DNA of 64,000 bases. Origin: Luedemannella flava. Its GTDB lineage: Bacteria > Actinomycetota > Actinomycetes > Mycobacteriales > Micromonosporaceae. The stretch is from contig NZ_BAAALT010000013.1 in assembly GCF_039528515.1 (NCBI RefSeq), forward strand, positions 32,226 through 96,225. The letters run 5' to 3'. Below, piece after piece: positions 7,246-14,779 of the stretch. A program made the position numbers and the translations under genes. How positions within the stretch are numbered: position 1 is the first letter of the stretch; the number at the start of each line of letters is the position of its first letter. Under the pieces are notes generated by a model. It searched no databases. It was not told where the DNA came from and was given only the letters and a program-made list of their open reading frames with translations.

Positions 7246-7664
7246 GCGACGTGATCGACGGGCTTTTTGGTGCGACGGCCTTCGTGGCGGTTGGTGTGGT
7301 CCTTCTGGTGGGCGGGTTCCTGCTCACCGACTGGCTCACGCCGGGTGCGCTGCGTCACCAGATCTGGTCGGAGCGTAACCGGAACGCCGCGATCTTCCTC
7401 AGCTCGGCGCTGATCGGCGTCGGCGGGATCGTGTTCACCTCGATCATCACCACGTATGACGACCTGGGGACCGGGCTGGCCTCGACCGCCATCTTCGGCG
7501 TGCTCGGCCTGCTGCTCATGGCGGCCGCGTTCTGGCTGGTCGACATGCTGACACCGGGCCGCCTGGGCGAGGTCATCGTCGATCCGGAGCCCCACCCGGC
7601 CGTCTGGGTCAGCAGCGCCATGAACGTCGCGATCGCCGCGATCGTCAGCGCCTCGATCTCCTGA
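7242..7664 (+). CDS. DUF350 family membrane protein (YjfL-like)
   Basis: A 140-residue protein with four membrane segments in two similar halves: first half near FVAVGVVLLVGGFLLTDWLTPG, second half FGVLGLLLMAAAFWLVDMLTPG. The internally repeated DWLTPG/DMLTPG motif is a hallmark of DUF350/YjfL. Start ATG 7242 has GGAGG seven bases upstream and overlaps the leader ORF stop. In E. coli, yjfL lies with yjfM (DUF1190) and yjfC (ATP-grasp ligase). Here the equivalent trio is arranged divergently, which supports a shared membrane-associated process. Confidence 0.88.
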   Translation: MSDVIDGLFGATAFVAVGVVLLVGGFLLTDWLTPGALRHQIWSERNRNAAIFLSSALIGVGGIVFTSIITTYDDLGTGLASTAIFGVLGLLLMAAAFWLVDMLTPGRLGEVIVDPEPHPAVWVSSAMNVAIAAIVSASIS

Positions 7665-7688
7665 ACGCGGCACGGATCCGCCGAGGTC

Positions 7689-7738
7689 TGGACCGTTACG
7701 CATGGAATTCGGCGCGCAATAGCCTGTCTAACGGTCCA
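7689..7738. repeat. Inverted repeat between convergent genes
   Basis: A perfect 10-bp inverted repeat, TGGACCGTTA (7689-7698) and TAACGGTCCA (7729-7738), with a 30-base spacer. It lies between the stops of the DUF350 gene and the TerB-type gene. It may be a terminator or a dispersed palindrome. There is no T-run. Confidence 0.55.
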
Positions 7739-7763
7739 AACACCGGCCTGGCGGACCGCAGGG

Positions 7764-9437
7764 CTAGGTCAGGAGGGCGGCCGTGTCCGCCAGCTCCCAG
7801 ATCCGCCGGCGCGCGGCGGTCACGTCGTAGGCGTACTCCCGCAGGTTCTCCACCCGTGCCCGCAGGTCGTCCTCGTTGAGGCCGAACAGGTGCACGACGC
7901 GCCCCAGCAGGGATAGTTCCGCCGGGCCCAGCCCGCCGCCCACGCTCGTGACCAGGATGACCAGGTCCAGCGCGGCGTCACGGTGAGCCGGGCGGACCAT
8001 GGCCAGCTCGGCCACGACGCCCGCCACCCGTGGCGGCCGCAGCTCCAGCAGGAGGCTGCGCGCGTGCAGCCGGCGCCGGTCGACGTCGCTGAGCGCCAGG
8101 CCGTCGCTGATCTTCCAGGCGAACGTGGCCGCGTCGGGGGAGCCGACCGTGACGGCGAGGCGCAGCAGCGCGGCGGCGGCCAGGTATCCGGGGCCCGGCC
8201 GGGCCGGGGCGCCGCTCGTGCGGCGGAACACGACGGCGTCGCTGTCGCGGCCCGGGTCGGCGAACCGGGCGTCGGGCTCGACCCCGAAGCCGCGCCGGTC
8301 GAGCGCGACGACCAGCGCCAGGTCGGCGCCCGACGCCGCGGGCAGCAGGCCGGTGAGCTGGTCGCGGGGCACCACCACGAAGTCCGTGGCCGGCTCGGCG
8401 AACGTGGCCGCCGACCACTCGGTGAGCCGGCGCAGGTCCGGCGTCGACGGCCGGGTCACGCCCGGCGGCAGCAGCGCGAACGCCTCGGCCGTGCCCCGCG
8501 CCTGCGGCGTCGTGCCGAGGAACCGGGAGTACGGCTCAAGCTCGGCCTGCACCCGGTCGGCGATCATGCGCAGGCCCGCCGGCCCGGTGACCATCCGCTC
8601 GATGTCGGGCAGGCCGGTGCGCACCACGACGCGCTGCCCGCCGAAGCCCGGGCTCACCGGGGTGTAGCTGATCGCCAGCTCGGGCGCGTTCTCGGTGACC
8701 GTCATGCCCTGCCCGGCGAACGTCTCCCGGAAGCGCAGCCCGAACAGGCTCGCGAACTCATCGGGGCACCGGGTCGCGGGCGCCCGCCAGCCCCGCTCGG
8801 GATGGTGGCTGTGCCACGAGTACGCCCAGTCTCCCGGCACGGGAGCGCCCGCCGCGATGAACCGCGCCACCCCGACCCGCAGCGCGGGCGGCAGCTCCGC
8901 GGGCGCCACGTCGGCCGGGTTGGGCGGGTCGAGGCTGTCCGCGCTCATCGCGGCCAGGGTCGACACGACGGTGAGCAGGCCGGACGCGTGCCGCTCGACG
9001 GCCGCGTGCTGGGCGTGGCTGTGCCGCAGGCGGGCCAGCTCCGCCGCGATCGCCGCGTACTCCTCCTGGGTGCCCTCGCGCCGCAGGTCGACGAGGACGC
9101 GTCGCTCCAGGCCGGACAGGAACAGCAGCACGTTGCCGGGGGCGGTCGGCTGCTGGCGGCCCGAGGCGAGCCACTCCAGGTACGTCCCGCGGCCGGCGGG
9201 GGAGAGTTTCGCGTAGGACAACTGGCCCGGCGCCTTGGTGGGCGCCGGGCGACGGACCTCGACCGTCGGGTCGATGAGCGCCGGCTCGGGCGCGTTGCCG
9301 GCCGCGGCGCGCAGCCCGGTGCCGAGATAGAACAGGCCGCCGCGCAACTGGAAGCCGCCGACCACGGCCGGCGGTGAGCCCGCGGGCAGCCACCGGGGCG
9401 CTGACGCGGGCGCCGGTGGGACCGGAAGCGCCGACAC
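7764..9437 (-). CDS. TerB-N / TerB-C type domain protein (tellurite-resistance-associated)
   Basis: A 557-residue cytoplasmic protein starting at GTG 9437 with AGGGGGTGA just upstream. After a Pro/Ala-rich start, residues about 28-160 match the TerB-N domain: FQLRGGLFYLGTGLRAAAG, EPALIDP, the SYAKLSPAGRGTYLEWLASG core (about 74-93) and FLSGLERRVLVDL. The C-terminal half has a TerB-C-like helical region and ends with a block resembling TerB (GGLGPAELSLLGRVVHLFGL). In other bacteria TerB-N/TerB-C proteins accompany Ter-dependent stress or phage-defence modules with ATPases or helicases. None is encoded beside it here, so its partner is unknown. It is an isolated gene between convergent DUF350 and accD. 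Confidence 0.75.
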   Translation of the reverse strand: MSALPVPPAPASAPRWLPAGSPPAVVGGFQLRGGLFYLGTGLRAAAGNAPEPALIDPTVEVRRPAPTKAPGQLSYAKLSPAGRGTYLEWLASGRQQPTAPGNVLLFLSGLERRVLVDLRREGTQEEYAAIAAELARLRHSHAQHAAVERHASGLLTVVSTLAAMSADSLDPPNPADVAPAELPPALRVGVARFIAAGAPVPGDWAYSWHSHHPERGWRAPATRCPDEFASLFGLRFRETFAGQGMTVTENAPELAISYTPVSPGFGGQRVVVRTGLPDIERMVTGPAGLRMIADRVQAELEPYSRFLGTTPQARGTAEAFALLPPGVTRPSTPDLRRLTEWSAATFAEPATDFVVVPRDQLTGLLPAASGADLALVVALDRRGFGVEPDARFADPGRDSDAVVFRRTSGAPARPGPGYLAAAALLRLAVTVGSPDAATFAWKISDGLALSDVDRRRLHARSLLLELRPPRVAGVVAELAMVRPAHRDAALDLVILVTSVGGGLGPAELSLLGRVVHLFGLNEDDLRARVENLREYAYDVTAARRRIWELADTAALLT

Positions 9438-9508
9438 GTGTCACCCCCTGCACTCGCGGTCACCGGCTCACCACAATAGGGAGGCCGTCGGGTTACGCGG
9501 AAGCGGCC

Positions 9509-11086
9509 TTACAGGGGGATGTTCCCGTGCTTTTTGGGCGGCAGCGTCTCCCGTTTGGTCCGCAGCGCCCGCAGGCCCCGGGTGATCTGCGCCCGGGTGT
9601 GCGCGGGCGGGATGACCGCGTCGACGTAGCCGCGCTCCGCGGCCAGGTACGGGTTCGCCAGCGTGTCCTCGTACTCCTGGATCAGGCGTGACCGCTCGTC
9701 GGGCGAGGTGCGCAGCTCGTCGCGGTAGAGGATGTTCACCGCGCCCTGCGCGCCCATGACCGCGACCTGCGCGGTCGGCCAGGCGAAGTTCAGGTCCGCG
9801 CCCAGGTGCTTGGACCCCATCACGTCGTACGCCCCGCCGTACGCCTTGCGGGTGATGGTGGTGATTTTCGGGACGGTGGCCTCGGCGTACGCGTAGATGA
9901 GCTTGGCGCCGCGCCGGATGATGCCGCCCCACTCCTGCGCCGTGCCGGGCAGGAACCCGGGCACGTCCACGAACGTCAGCAGCGGAATGTTGAACGCGTC
10001 ACACGTGCGCACGAACCGCGCCGCCTTCTCCGACGCGTCGATGTCCAGACAGCCGGCCAGGTGCAGCGGCTGGTTGGCCACCACGCCCACGGGATAGCCC
10101 TCCACCCGCCCGAGACCCACCACGATGTTCGGCGCGAACAGCGGCGAGACCTCCAGGAACTCCCCGTCGTCCAGCACGGTCCCGATGACCGTGCGGATGT
10201 CGTAGGGCTGGTTGGCCGAGTCGGGGATGAGCACGTCAAGGGCGCGGTCGGCATCGTCGGGGTCCAGGTCCGCCGCGCGCGGCCAGGCGGGTGGGTCGTC
10301 GCTGTTGTTACCCGGGAGGTACGCCAGGAGAGCGCGCACGTAGTCGACGGCGTCCTCCTCGTCCGTGGCCAGGTAGTGGGCGTTGCCGCTGCGCTGGTTG
10401 TGGGCGCGCGCCCCGCCCAGCTCCTCGAAGCCGACGTCCTCGCCGGTCACGGTCTTGATGACGTCCGGCCCGGTGATGAACATGTGGCTGGTCTGGTCGA
10501 CCATCACGGTGAAGTCGGTGATCGCGGGGGAGTAGACGGCCCCGCCCGCGCACGGCCCCATGACCAGGGAGATCTGCGGGATGACGCCCGACGCGCGCAC
10601 ATTGCGGAAGAAGATCTCGCCGTACCGGCCGAGGCTGACGACGCCCTCCTGGATGCGCGCGCCGCCGGAGTCGTTGATGCCGATGAGCGGGCAGCCGATC
10701 TTCATGGCGAGGTCCATCAGCTTCACGATCTTCTCGCCGAACACCTCGCCGAGCGACCCGCCGAAGACCGTGAAGTCCTGCGCGAACACGCACACCTGCC
10801 GGCCGTCGACGGTGCCGTAGCCGGTGATCACGCCGTCCCCGTAGGGTCGGGCCCGGTCGAGCCCGAAGTTGGTCGACCGGTGCCGGGCCAGCTCGTCCAG
10901 CTCCACGAAGGAACCCGGGTCGATCAGCAGGTCGATCCGCTCGCGGGCCGTCTTCTTGCCCCTGGCGTGCTGTTTGGCGACGGCCCGCTCGGACCCGGCG
11001 TGCACCGCCTCCTCGCTGCGGCGCGCGAGGTCTTCGATCTTGCCCGCGGTGGTGTGGATATCGGGAGTCCCGGGCTCGGCTGTCAC
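9509..11086 (-). CDS. accD: Acyl-CoA carboxylase carboxyltransferase (beta) subunit
   Basis: 525 residues, the usual length for propionyl/acetyl-CoA carboxylase beta chains. The N-half has KKTARERIDLLIDPGSFVELD and the oxyanion-type GINDSGGARIQEGV (about residues 136-149). The C-half has the second carboxyltransferase lobe with FVDVPGFLPGTAQEWGGIIR and AYGGAYDVMGSKHLGADLNF, and ends in the family tail KKHGNIPL. It transfers CO2 from biotin carried by the AccA alpha chain to acyl-CoA for malonyl/methylmalonyl-CoA synthesis. GTG 11086 lies 7 bases after a -10-like TACGAT, suggesting leaderless translation. It is divergent from birA, which attaches biotin to the partner subunit. Confidence 0.95.
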   Translation of the reverse strand: MTAEPGTPDIHTTAGKIEDLARRSEEAVHAGSERAVAKQHARGKKTARERIDLLIDPGSFVELDELARHRSTNFGLDRARPYGDGVITGYGTVDGRQVCVFAQDFTVFGGSLGEVFGEKIVKLMDLAMKIGCPLIGINDSGGARIQEGVVSLGRYGEIFFRNVRASGVIPQISLVMGPCAGGAVYSPAITDFTVMVDQTSHMFITGPDVIKTVTGEDVGFEELGGARAHNQRSGNAHYLATDEEDAVDYVRALLAYLPGNNSDDPPAWPRAADLDPDDADRALDVLIPDSANQPYDIRTVIGTVLDDGEFLEVSPLFAPNIVVGLGRVEGYPVGVVANQPLHLAGCLDIDASEKAARFVRTCDAFNIPLLTFVDVPGFLPGTAQEWGGIIRRGAKLIYAYAEATVPKITTITRKAYGGAYDVMGSKHLGADLNFAWPTAQVAVMGAQGAVNILYRDELRTSPDERSRLIQEYEDTLANPYLAAERGYVDAVIPPAHTRAQITRGLRALRTKRETLPPKKHGNIPL

Positions 11087-11093
11087 GTCTTGG

Positions 11094-11099
11094 ATCGTA
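11094..11099 (-). promoter_or_regulatory. Candidate -10 element (TACGAT) of accD
   Basis: On the minus strand TACGAT is followed by seven bases and then the accD GTG. The spacing fits a leaderless transcript starting at or next to the GTG. No -35 consensus is obvious. Confidence 0.45.
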
Positions 11100-11117
11100 G
11101 TCAGGCAGCATGGTGGG

Positions 11118-11984
11118 GTGGCCGACTCGCCGTACACCGATCTTGACCGTCCCCCGCTGCACGAGGCGGCCCTGCGCCGCGCCCTCATCGTCGGCGACCT
11201 CTGGACCGACGTGCGGGTGGTCGCGCGCACCGGCTCCACCAATGCCGACGTGGCCTCCGCCGGGCGTGATGGCGCGCCGGAAGGCCTGGTCATCGTGGCC
11301 GAGCAACAGGACGCCGGCCGGGGCCGGCTCGGCCGCACCTGGGTGTCGCCGCCCCGCGCCGGCCTGGCGGTGAGCGTGCTGCTGCGGCCGGCCGCGCCCA
11401 TCGCCCGGTGGGGGTGGCTGCCGCTGCTGGCCGGGGTGGCCCTCGCCGAGGCGGTCGGCCGGGTCGGGGTCGTCGACGCCGTGCTCAAGTGGCCCAACGA
11501 CCTGCTCGTCCGCTCCGCCACCGCGTCCGACCTCGTCGGCCCCGGGTACGGCAAGTGCGCCGGTCTGCTCGCCGAGATGGTCCCCGGCGGCGCGGTGGTG
11601 CTGGGCATCGGGCTCAACGTGCACCAGCGCGTCGACGAGCTGCCGCCGCCCGCGGAGCTCGGCGCGCTGCCGCCCGTGTCGCTGGCGCTCGCGGGCGCGC
11701 TCTGCACCGACCGTGACCCCCTGCTACGCGCCCTGCTGCGGTCCCTCGCCACCTGGTACTCCCGGTGGTCGGCGGCCGACGGCGACCCGGTGGCGAGCGG
11801 CGTCCGCGAGGCGTACCTGCGCGGTTGCGTCACGCTCGGCGCGGATGTGCGGGTCTCGCTGCCCGACGGCGCCACCGTGGCGGGCCGGGCCTCCGATGTG
11901 GACCTCGACGGCCGCCTGGTCGTCGTCGACGCCACCGGCGACCGGCGCGCTGTCGCGGCCGGCGACGTGCGGCACGTGCGGTGA
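11118..11984 (+). CDS. birA: Biotin--[acetyl-CoA-carboxylase] ligase
   Basis: A 288-residue monofunctional biotin protein ligase with no N-terminal DNA-binding domain. Motifs: the biotinoyl-AMP loop AEQQDAGRGRLGRTWVSPP (about residues 60-78), LKWPNDLLV (about 129-137) and GIGLNV, followed by a C-terminal SH3-like domain (VRVSLPDGATVAGRASDVD). The start GTG 11118 is 31 bases from the accD start on the other strand. It biotinylates the acyl-CoA carboxylase alpha subunit, so the divergent pair brings together two steps of carboxylase assembly. Confidence 0.93.
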   Translation: MADSPYTDLDRPPLHEAALRRALIVGDLWTDVRVVARTGSTNADVASAGRDGAPEGLVIVAEQQDAGRGRLGRTWVSPPRAGLAVSVLLRPAAPIARWGWLPLLAGVALAEAVGRVGVVDAVLKWPNDLLVRSATASDLVGPGYGKCAGLLAEMVPGGAVVLGIGLNVHQRVDELPPPAELGALPPVSLALAGALCTDRDPLLRALLRSLATWYSRWSAADGDPVASGVREAYLRGCVTLGADVRVSLPDGATVAGRASDVDLDGRLVVVDATGDRRAVAAGDVRHVR

Positions 11985-12060
11985 GATCAGCTACTCAGCT
12001 GACACATTTCTTCGCCCTTACCCGCTAAGGTCAGCGCCGGTCCCTCAGTTGGAGGTTGGT

Positions 12061-12624
12061 GTGGCTTTCCCTGAAGATTCACTCACAGACGATGAGAAGG
12101 TGGTGCTGCACCTGCACCCGCACTGGAAGGCTGTGCTGCTCCCGGTGTTCTGGACGGTGCTGCTCATCGCGGCGGTCGCGGTCGCGGGTGTGTTCCTCCC
12201 CGACGGCGGCGCGTCGAGCATCGCGCTGCTCGTGATCGGCGGCGTGGCGCTGGTCCTGTTCTTCTGGCTCGCGTTCGCGCCGTTCATCGTCTGGCGCAGC
12301 ACCCACTTCGTCTTCACGAACGAGCGGGTCCTCCTGCGCGAGGGCGTCTTCTCCCGCGAGCAACGTGACATCCCGCTGGCCCGGGTCAACGACGTCGCGT
12401 CGAAGCAGAGCCTGCTCGAGCGCCTGCTCGGCTGCGGCACCCTGACCGTCGAGTCGGCCGGCGAGCGCGGCCAGTCGGTGCTCAAGGACATCCCCAAGGT
12501 GGTCGCCGTCCAGAAGGCCGTGTACCAGCTGGTCGAGGCCGACCACGAGCGCCGCACCCTCGACGGCGAGGAGATGCGCCAGATCATGCGTGAGCGCGGC
12601 ACCCCCGACGAGCCCGCCAAGTAA
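12061..12624 (+). CDS. PH domain-containing membrane protein (bPH2/YdbS-like)
   Basis: 187 residues from GTG 12061, which has TTGGAGG at the right distance. Two membrane helices (VLLPVFWTVLLIAAVAVAGV and SIALLVIGGVALVLFFWLAF, about residues 26-77) precede a bacterial PH domain with the typical HFVFTNERVLLREGVFSR and IPLARVNDVASKQSLLERLL blocks. The tail is charged. Such proteins are widespread in actinobacteria downstream of birA/accD. Their exact role is unknown. It is probably cotranscribed with birA (76-base gap). Confidence 0.85.
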   Translation: MAFPEDSLTDDEKVVLHLHPHWKAVLLPVFWTVLLIAAVAVAGVFLPDGGASSIALLVIGGVALVLFFWLAFAPFIVWRSTHFVFTNERVLLREGVFSREQRDIPLARVNDVASKQSLLERLLGCGTLTVESAGERGQSVLKDIPKVVAVQKAVYQLVEADHERRTLDGEEMRQIMRERGTPDEPAK

Positions 12625-12706
12625 CGCACCCGCCTCCCACCCGCGGCCCAGACCCGCCCCAGGGCGCCGGTCTGGGCCGCCCCGTCCCCGCCGCGGCGGC
12701 GGTTCT

Positions 12707-12766
12707 GCTTTTGGCGCCATAAGCCCGGAATTCGGCCCGGCATTCCAGACCTATGGCGCCAAAAGC
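12707..12766. repeat. Palindrome with 15-bp perfect arms
   Basis: GCTTTTGGCGCCATA (12707-12721) pairs perfectly with TATGGCGCCAAAAGC (12752-12766). The loop contains GGAAT and ATTCC, which can extend pairing. It lies about 80 bases after the PH-domain gene. A related palindrome at 42910-42951 shares the TAGGT-TGGAATGCCG and GGCGCCATAA portions, so this is a dispersed sequence family and not only a terminator. Confidence 0.75.
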
Positions 12767-12854
12767 TCGGCGGGGCCCGGTTGTTGGCACGAAGGCACGC
12801 CTACCGGATCGGCCTTCGATCGCGGCCACCGCGGAAGATCGCGATTTCGAGCCA

Positions 12855-13115
12855 GGTAACTATTCAGGTGTCCCGTCCGAGTGACGTACGACCGGTCCGT
12901 GCCTCCATCGGTTGCTCAGGTGGTGGCGTCTCCAGACAGCGGTCACGATGAGGTTTCGGGTGGGACCCGGCGTTCCCGCTCAACGTCGCGATCATCGGTC
13001 CTCCGGCGCCCGTTGGCACCTAGATCGGGGTTTCTGTGCAGGAGTGTGGCTGGGCTGCGCTCTGGTACAGAAAACGGCGATCTTCACCCCGGCGCGGACC
13101 ACCTGAACAGTTACC
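12855..13115. repeat. 261-bp element with 16-bp terminal inverted repeats (MITE-like)
   Basis: Left end GGTAACTATTCAGGTG (12855-12870) and right end CACCTGAACAGTTACC (13100-13115) are inverted repeats matching at 15 of 16 positions. Nothing inside codes for protein. Between about 13030 and 13074 it holds a hairpin with loop TGGCTGGGCTG. Large parts align with 51224-51686, about 38 kb away. No target duplication is evident. Confidence 0.7.
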
Positions 13116-13289
13116 GTGCACCAAACGCTGATCATCTCGGCACCGCAGGGCGACATGTCACTTTCTGTGCCAAGAGGATGCGCGTTCGATTCGCTTGAAA
13201 GGTCGGAGGCGCGAGGAGCGATCTTCGGGACAAGCGTGGGTGGTGTGCTGCGCGCACGGCGCCGTTGGCCCGGGGCGGCGTCGGCAGGG

Positions 13290-13934
13290 TCAGCGGGTGT
13301 TGGCGCCGGCGGGGCGGCGGCCCTTCTGGGCCGGCATGTTGCGGGTGTTCTTGCCGCGGGTGGCGCCGTTGGTGCCGGAGGTGGCCGTGCCCGCGTTGGC
13401 CGGGGCGTCCGTCTCGGTGATCCTGGCGGCCTCGGCGTCGAGGTCCTCGGCGAGCTCCGGCGGGACGGAGGCGAAGGCCTCCATCGCCGAGGTCTCGGCG
13501 GGTTCCGCCTTGAAGACGTGCGTCCGGTATGCCCAGAAGCGGAAGACCGTGCCGATGACGATGCCGATGCCGGTGAAGAGGTTCAGGGCGAGCAGGTGGG
13601 TGATGTGCAGGCCGTACTTGCCGAAGGCGAGCACCGCGGTCTCGATGACCAGGCCGACCAGGTTGAAGAAGAAGAACAGTGCGTACTCGCGGCGGAGCGT
13701 GGACTTGGGGCGGTCCCGGTACGTCCAGTGGCGGTTCATGAAGTAGGCGGCGGTCGTGGCCACGATCGTGGCGACGGCCTTCCCCTTCACCTCGCTGTTC
13801 TGGAAGATGGTGATCCAGAGCAGGTTCGACACGCCGACGTTGACGCAGAGATTGATCACGCCGATGGTGCCGAACTTCGCCAGTTCGTGGGCTAGGCCCT
13901 GCCACCGCTGGGGGAGACGCTGCACAAGACGCAC
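13290..13934 (-). CDS. GtrA family membrane protein
   Basis: 214 residues. Residues about 15-150 form the GtrA domain with four membrane helices: LAKFGTIGVINLCVNVGVSN, the IVATTAAYFMNRHWTYRDR motif, FFFFNLVGLVIETAVLA, and a last helix with TVFRFWAYRTHVFK. The C-terminal 60 residues are hydrophilic, Ala/Thr-rich and end very basic (RGKNTRNMPAQKGRRPAG). GtrA proteins move or position polyprenyl-linked sugars in cell-wall glycan synthesis. Start GTG 13934 has AAGGTGGG upstream. A second gtrA gene precedes it on the same strand, 63 bases away. Confidence 0.88.
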   Translation of the reverse strand: MRLVQRLPQRWQGLAHELAKFGTIGVINLCVNVGVSNLLWITIFQNSEVKGKAVATIVATTAAYFMNRHWTYRDRPKSTLRREYALFFFFNLVGLVIETAVLAFGKYGLHITHLLALNLFTGIGIVIGTVFRFWAYRTHVFKAEPAETSAMEAFASVPPELAEDLDAEAARITETDAPANAGTATSGTNGATRGKNTRNMPAQKGRRPAGANTR

Positions 13935-13997
13935 CGACCCACCTTACGCGCTAGGTCCACCCTGGGCTGAATTCGCGTTGTTTCCGGGGGATGAAGC

Positions 13998-14513
13998 TCA
14001 CGCCTCGGCGGGACTGGGCGTGGGCACCGTGTTGTTGCGGAACACGAAACGCCGGTATGCCCAGAAGCGGAAAGCCGAGGCCAGCGCCGTACCAAAGATG
14101 GTCTTGGAGATGTTGTCGGCGAGCGGGCTCTGCAGGGCGGGCCAGTGCGAACCCAGCAGGTTGTGACTGAAAAGAAGCACAGCGGCGGTGATCAATAGGC
14201 CGACCACGTTGAAGAAGAAATACAGCGCGTACTCCCGGTGCAGGCCGGTGCGGTCGCGGTCGCGCCAGGTCCAGAACCGGTTGCCGAGGAACGCCAGGGT
14301 GGCCGCGACGGTGGTCGAGACGACCGTCGAGGGGAACCAGCCCCAGTCGAGGCCCACCCGGCATACGTTGAAGATCAGGAAGTCGACGACGAACGTGCTC
14401 GCGCCCACGATGCCGAACTTGCCGAACTCGTGGATGAGGTGCGCGAAGCGCCGGTAGAGGCCGACGAGGCCACCGGTGTCGGGCTCGGCGACGGGGGAGG
14501 GCAGCGGAGGCAC
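13998..14513 (-). CDS. GtrA family membrane protein (paralogue)
   Basis: About 171 residues with four helices and the same motifs as the downstream copy: FGKFGIVGASTFVVDFLIFN, LAFLGNRFWTWRDR, YALYFFFNVVGLLITAAVLL and SAFRFWAYRRFVFRNN. The start is uncertain. GTG 14513 (VPPLPSPVAEPD) is preferred because the upstream 36 codons are basic, unlike the family, and overlap AT-richer promoter-like sequence. The paired genes suggest a flippase-like role in arabinogalactan or other wall glycan assembly. No glycosyltransferase gene is adjacent. Confidence 0.85.
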   Translation of the reverse strand: MPPLPSPVAEPDTGGLVGLYRRFAHLIHEFGKFGIVGASTFVVDFLIFNVCRVGLDWGWFPSTVVSTTVAATLAFLGNRFWTWRDRDRTGLHREYALYFFFNVVGLLITAAVLLFSHNLLGSHWPALQSPLADNISKTIFGTALASAFRFWAYRRFVFRNNTVPTPSPAEA

Positions 14514-14671
14514 GACCCCGAGCGTACCGGCCCGGCGCCGCCAGGACCGTCCGGAAGGCGCGCGGCGCACCCGATGCGCGACTGTGCGCGCAGAATCCAG
14601 CCAGCGAGCGCTCTCGCGCAAATCCTTCGGATTCTGCCGTTACTTGTGCACTTATTCACAAGAACTCGCGG

Positions 14672-14699
14672 TTGTAGCGGCAATTCTTCGGTCTAGGGT
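14672..14699 (+). promoter_or_regulatory. Candidate promoter of the pckG transcription unit
   Basis: A -35-like TTGTAG (14672-14677) and a -10-like TAGGGT (14694-14699) are separated by 16 bases. They lie in an AT-richer stretch. A short inverted repeat CTTGTG...CACAAG (14643-14662) is just upstream and could be an operator. Confidence 0.5.
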
Positions 14700-14721
14700 G
14701 AGCCAATCCCCGGAAGTTTCA

Positions 14722-14739
14722 CGGCCGTTCGAACGGCCG
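14722..14739. promoter_or_regulatory. 18-bp perfect palindrome upstream of pckG (putative operator)
   Basis: CGGCCGTTCGAACGGCCG is a perfect palindrome between the candidate promoter and the leader ORF. Its position, about 23 bases after the -10, suits a repressor site or a transcript hairpin. Confidence 0.5.
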
Positions 14740-14752
14740 ACTTTCGGCATTG

Positions 14753-14766
14753 GGTCAACGTTGACC
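14753..14766. promoter_or_regulatory. 14-bp perfect palindrome overlapping the leader region of pckG (putative operator)
   Basis: GGTCAACGTTGACC is perfectly symmetric and lies directly before the AGGAG ribosome site of the leader ORF. A bound regulator here would block transcription or translation start of the leader ORF-pckG unit. The regulator is unknown. Confidence 0.5.
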
Positions 14767-14779
14767 AGAGGAGAAAGCC

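Larger units (their letters stand above)
12625..13289. other. Gene-free stretch of 665 bases holding palindromic elements
   Basis: No convincing coding frame is present on either strand. Content: a 60-bp palindrome (12707-12766), an element with 16-bp terminal inverted repeats (12855-13115) that includes a strong hairpin, and about 170 bases of unremarkable sequence before the gtrA stop. Confidence 0.7.

Noticed and set aside
7172..7378. 68-codon plus-strand frame overlapping the leader repeat and DUF350 start
   Set aside because: It lies out of frame with the strongly supported DUF350 gene; the in-frame leader ORFs with ribosome sites and ATGA overlaps explain the region better.
12881..13198. 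105-codon frame through the inverted-repeat element
   Set aside because: It has unusual composition, no ribosome site or homology, and spans the hairpin and right inverted end of a non-coding repeat.
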